Shown: in pieces, positions 60,736-64,000 of the stretch
How positions within the stretch are numbered: position 1 is the stretch's first letter
Layout: each line of letters opens with the position of its first letter
NCBI GenBank assembly: GCA_014529385.2
Contig: CM043962.1
Location: forward strand, 126,198,970-126,262,969
Length of the DNA: 64,000 bases
Source: Adiantum capillus-veneris
Lineage: Eukaryota > Streptophyta > Polypodiopsida > Polypodiales > Pteridaceae
Direction: 5' to 3'
Position numbers and translations under genes: made by a program
The notes under the pieces: generated by a model
The model's database searches: none
Told to the model about the DNA's origin: nothing
The model's input: the letters and a program-made list of their open reading frames with translations, nothing else

Positions 60736-61088
60736 GCAAATGTATAAATGTTTAAAATGAACAAAGTTTTTGTCTTATAAAACTCTCTTTTTCTTTATTG
60801 TGCACAAATGTGAAGTAGTATCCATGCTTAGATCAAGTTTGCGGAGACGAAGTCTCCCAAACACCAAGTAGAGCTTGTCACTCTACTATGGAAGATTGAT
60901 AGGATTAATGTGCAGACATGCTTGCGGTAGCTTAGGCTCTCAAGCACCAAATGGACTAGTCATCCATTCACGAACGATGTCGTAGGGTAACATAGGGATC
61001 CTCTACCTGCTAGAAAAAGGACTAATGAATATGCTTTATCCTCTCTACCCCATACTCGAGAACAACTATGATTTCAAGAGAGAGGTAA
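60736..61088 (+). other. 3' untranslated region and polypurine tract of the chromovirus
   Basis: No gene. The tract AAGAGAGAGG lies at 61076-61085 just before the LTR start. Confidence 0.6.
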
Positions 61089-61463
61089 TGTCATAATAAC
61101 TAATATCTAATTCTCCTAAATGATTTTCTTATGTTAAATCGATCATTTAATATGGGGAAGTGCCAGGGGAGAAAAAGCTAGAATATTGGTTAAGCTGGCA
61201 GAGTGGCCACATTAGGGATCTAAAGGAGGGAAAATAGGGATCCAAAGGGGGGGCCATCTGCAAAAGAGCAATGTGCAACAATGGGCTTAAAAACCCCTAA
61301 GGTTTAGCCCATTAAGACTTCCAAAATGCTAAGGTTCCAAAATTCAAAGGTTGTGTCCAAAGGTCAAACATTAGGGAAATTGGATGCTCTCTGTGTCCCA
61401 AAAGTCTTCATGCATCCCTACATAGGAGGGGGCGAGCCTTAGTTGTAGGAGATGAGAGAGAAA

Positions 61464-61540
<77 letters not shown>

Positions 61541-62734
61541 GCTCCCTTTACACAAAGGGAAAGAGGGGCACATGTCAGCTCCCTAGCCCAGATGCCCACA
61601 AGGTGTACTCAAATCCTATTGGATGACCTTGGAGGTGGACCAATGAGAATTAGGCTATAGTAAATCTAGTTCAATCAATTTAAAAACACTTAATAAAAGA
61701 ACCAATAAGAATTAAACTCTCTAGAAGACTATTGGACAGTCTCCCAAGGGGTCCAATGAGCATTCAGCAGCCCAATGGCTTGCATGATTCCTATTTTCTA
61801 GGAGACAAAGGGGTCCAATGAGAGTTTAGTTACATTAATTAATTACCTAAAGCTCTCACAAATGGGGAAAGGGGGACACATGTCAGAAGGCTGTCACTTA
61901 TGCTCTTGAACCTTCATTGGCTAAGCCTAGAGAGGTCCAATAGTGTGTGAGGATGAGCAAATAGCAAGAGGGGTCGACCAAGAGAGAGAGAAGAACTGAT
62001 TTTCACAAGGCATTATTGCATACACACTCACACTAGTCCATGTGTGGAGTAAGAAGACTCTCTCTCTCTTCTTCTCAAGCTTTAATGGAAAGCTTATCAC
62101 CTACTCCAAGCTTGTGAGAAGGGAGGCCTACACCAACAACTCTTGGCTTTGTGATGCAAATCCAACCAAGAGCCAAGCTTCAATGCATGCTCATCTCCTC
62201 TACCATGCTAATTACTAAGCTAAGCTATGCTAATATGAGTGATTATGTGAGGAGATGTACATCTTTCTCGTAAGACTACTCTTTCTTCCTCTTAATCTAC
62301 TTCATACCCCGCTAGCTCTCACCATCTTTGAAGGTGTGTGAGGTCTCGGGTTTGAGACCGTGAGGGAATTGATGTTGTGTTTGATAAGTGTTTTACTTAA
62401 TGCTTGAAGCTTCCATCTTCATTGCACTAGCTAGTATTGAAGGAACACAAAGAATTGTATTGTAAAATGTCTCTCTTTATGGGACAAACCATAATACAAA
62501 GTCCTTTTGGAGGGGGGACCAGTTCCATGTAAATCCGGTCCTCAACTGTTGTCAATAGCTTAATTTATCTCTCTTTTGAAGTATTCATGCTATCTAACTA
62601 GGTGTTATGCTTTTTGTTGCTCTCTCCACCCAAGCACTCTTGTTATTCTCATTAGGAATCTATTCTAATGAAATGCTCACTATGTTCATGCTATTTTCCG
62701 CTACACACAAGTAAATAGGCCATTAAATGTTACA
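61089..62734 (+). repeat. 3' LTR of the chromovirus
   Basis: TGTCATAATAACTAATATC to AAATGTTACA, 1646 bp. The outer parts match 53621-54132; the middle (about 61230-62350) has no counterpart there. Contains a (CA)37 tract and short CT/GA runs. Confidence 0.85.
61466..61539 (+). repeat. (CA)37 microsatellite within the LTR
   Basis: Uninterrupted CA units. Confidence 0.9.
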
Positions 62735-63208
62735 GAGAGTGAGAGAGGGATAGAGAGATAGGGAGATCACAAGTGCGTGCGTGCATAGAGAGAGGGGTAG
62801 AGAGAGAAAGTGAGTGAGAGAGAGAGTATAGAGAGAGAGGGAGGGAGAGAGAAAGAGAGAGATTTGGGTAGTTTGTGTAGAATTGATCCATTTTCAGATA
62901 GTTTCACTCCGTCGCTTGATTAAAATATATTTATCCCCATGATCTCATTGTACAACCACTATGACTTAAGTGTTTGTGAGTGATAGAAAAAGACTTAATT
63001 TTATATCATTGTAGAAAAAAGGTAACTTTATTAATTACTACTAGTTAAATTAAAAATGGATTCTTGCAAACTTTCTATAAATACAAGATTGTTGGCAACT
63101 ATTCTTTCTCCTAAGCTAATCAACTCTCCTTCGATTTCTCTCATACACGACCACCCCATCTCATTCATCTCTCTCGATCTCTCTGTAACTCCTCTCTCTC
63201 TCTCTCTC

Positions 63209-63250
<42 letters not shown>

Positions 63251-63340
63251 TTTTGCATGCTGTCACACACTATCCCTCTTCTTGATCCCTCTCTCTCCTT
63301 TCTTACAGTGTCGTGTCACTTCCACGATGGGAAATGGGGA
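62735..63340. other. Unassigned DNA with GA-rich and CT/poly(C) tracts
   Basis: GA-rich stretch at 62735-62865. At 63195-63250 a (CT)n run passes directly into about 40 C. No gene is supported; the apparent Gly-rich and Pro-rich frames are reading through the C tract. Confidence 0.5.
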
Positions 63341-64000
63341 TAAAAGATGTAGACTAGGTCAATTTGAAGAGCAAGTACAAGTTGTTGTGCTCGGCACTAC
63401 CTTGGTTGGTATGTGGGCCAAGTGTGGAGAATTAAACTGCTTTGGTATATAACTAAGCTAGGTATGAGATACTCTAAATGCAAATACAGTTCTTGAAGGG
63501 TTTCCTATCTAGAATGTCATCTCTTGCACTGCATTGACAACAAGATATTCTAAAAGATTATGCTTAGCAATGCTTTGGTCAATAAATAAATCAACAGTGT
63601 TGCAATTACCAAGGCACATGTGGAAAATGCAGCAGATAAGTATGCCTATTGTGGTGCTCTTACAAAAGCAAACAGATTTTTTGATGGGATACCTATCCGA
63701 AATATCATCACTTGAAACATGTTGGTAGTGGAAAATGTCAATCAGGGGCTATAGGAGAAAGAAGATATGCCTCGTAGTGCTTGGATTAATATATATGCAA
63801 AATATGGTGTCCACATGGAATTTGATTAAATGATTAATGGGATTGCCATCCAAAATGTCATCACTTGGCATACATTGATTGCGGATATACCTTGTATAGC
63901 TATGGTAGGGAAGCTACAAGGTGTTTTAATCGGATGTGATGGCAAGGACCTTCTCCAAATTCTTTTAATTTATGCTTGCACCTTGAAGGCAAGCGGCTTT
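63340..64000 (+). pseudogene. PLS-type PPR gene remnant
   Basis: Pieces of several pentatricopeptide motifs in order: LGTTLVGMWAKCGE, FPI*NVISCTALTTRYSK, ANRFFDGIPIRNIIT, WINIYAKYGV, IAIQNVITWHTLI, YGREATRCFNRM*W and GPSPN. The spacing fits alternating P, L and S motifs of plant organelle RNA-editing/processing factors. Many stops and frame changes show an old pseudogene. It continues past the window end. Confidence 0.75.

Noticed and set aside
63031-63270. Gly-rich minus-strand frame resembling a glycine-rich protein
   Set aside because: It comes from the poly(C)/(CT)n tract.

Overview
This window looks like nuclear DNA of a land plant with a large, transposon-rich genome. A homosporous fern or another seed-free vascular plant is the best guess. 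The evidence is a plant-type CTC1 gene with one very large intron, a decayed PLS-type PPR gene, several plant retrotransposon lineages (Tat/Ogre-like, chromovirus, L1-type with DUF4283) and many long (CT)n tracts. The species assignment is inference. There is no sign of bacterial, organellar or viral-genome organisation.

The one gene that looks alive is CTC1, the large subunit of the telomere-capping CST complex. It lies on the minus strand from 42731 down to at least 21389. I could place 14 coding exons with GT-AG borders and consistent phases (480 + 676 codons, 1156 in all). Exon 1 (41292-42731) is separated from exon 2 (24986-25104) by a 16187-bp intron. The C-terminal exons, roughly the last tenth of a typical plant CTC1, were not found. 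An old L1-type LINE on the same strand ends about 133 bp upstream of the CTC1 start codon.

Region by region: 1-3880 is a minus-strand Ty3 element rearranged around a shared LTR (794-1989). 3890-7838 is a dead Tat-like pol on the plus strand, followed by an LTR-like region with CCCTAA-rich DNA. 8986-13654 holds an extra ORF and then a gag with several zinc knuckles. 13860-14660 is another gag/protease piece split by a 152-bp insert. 15302-20328 is a nearly intact LINE sitting in the (CT)n tract of an LTR. 20545-21388 is a LINE scrap plus unassigned DNA. 21389-42731 is CTC1; its intron 1 holds two more copies of the same LINE, and one of these is broken by three nested LTR insertions. 42790-48200 is the decayed L1 LINE. 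48360-53620 is mostly unassigned, with an integrase scrap and an unidentified decayed coding region. 53621-62734 is a rearranged chromovirus. 63340-64000 is a PPR pseudogene.

The most interesting system is the LINE family. Its copies end in (ATTTC)3-4 followed directly by (CT)n on the sense strand, at both well-bounded ends where visible. This suggests orientation-specific insertion into CT microsatellites. The ORF1-like and endonuclease/RT parts share one reading frame, separated in the best copy only by a TGA that reads CGA in a sister copy, so the family may encode a single fused protein. A short tRNA-like SINE in the same GA-rich cluster shares part of the LINE 3' end and may depend on it.
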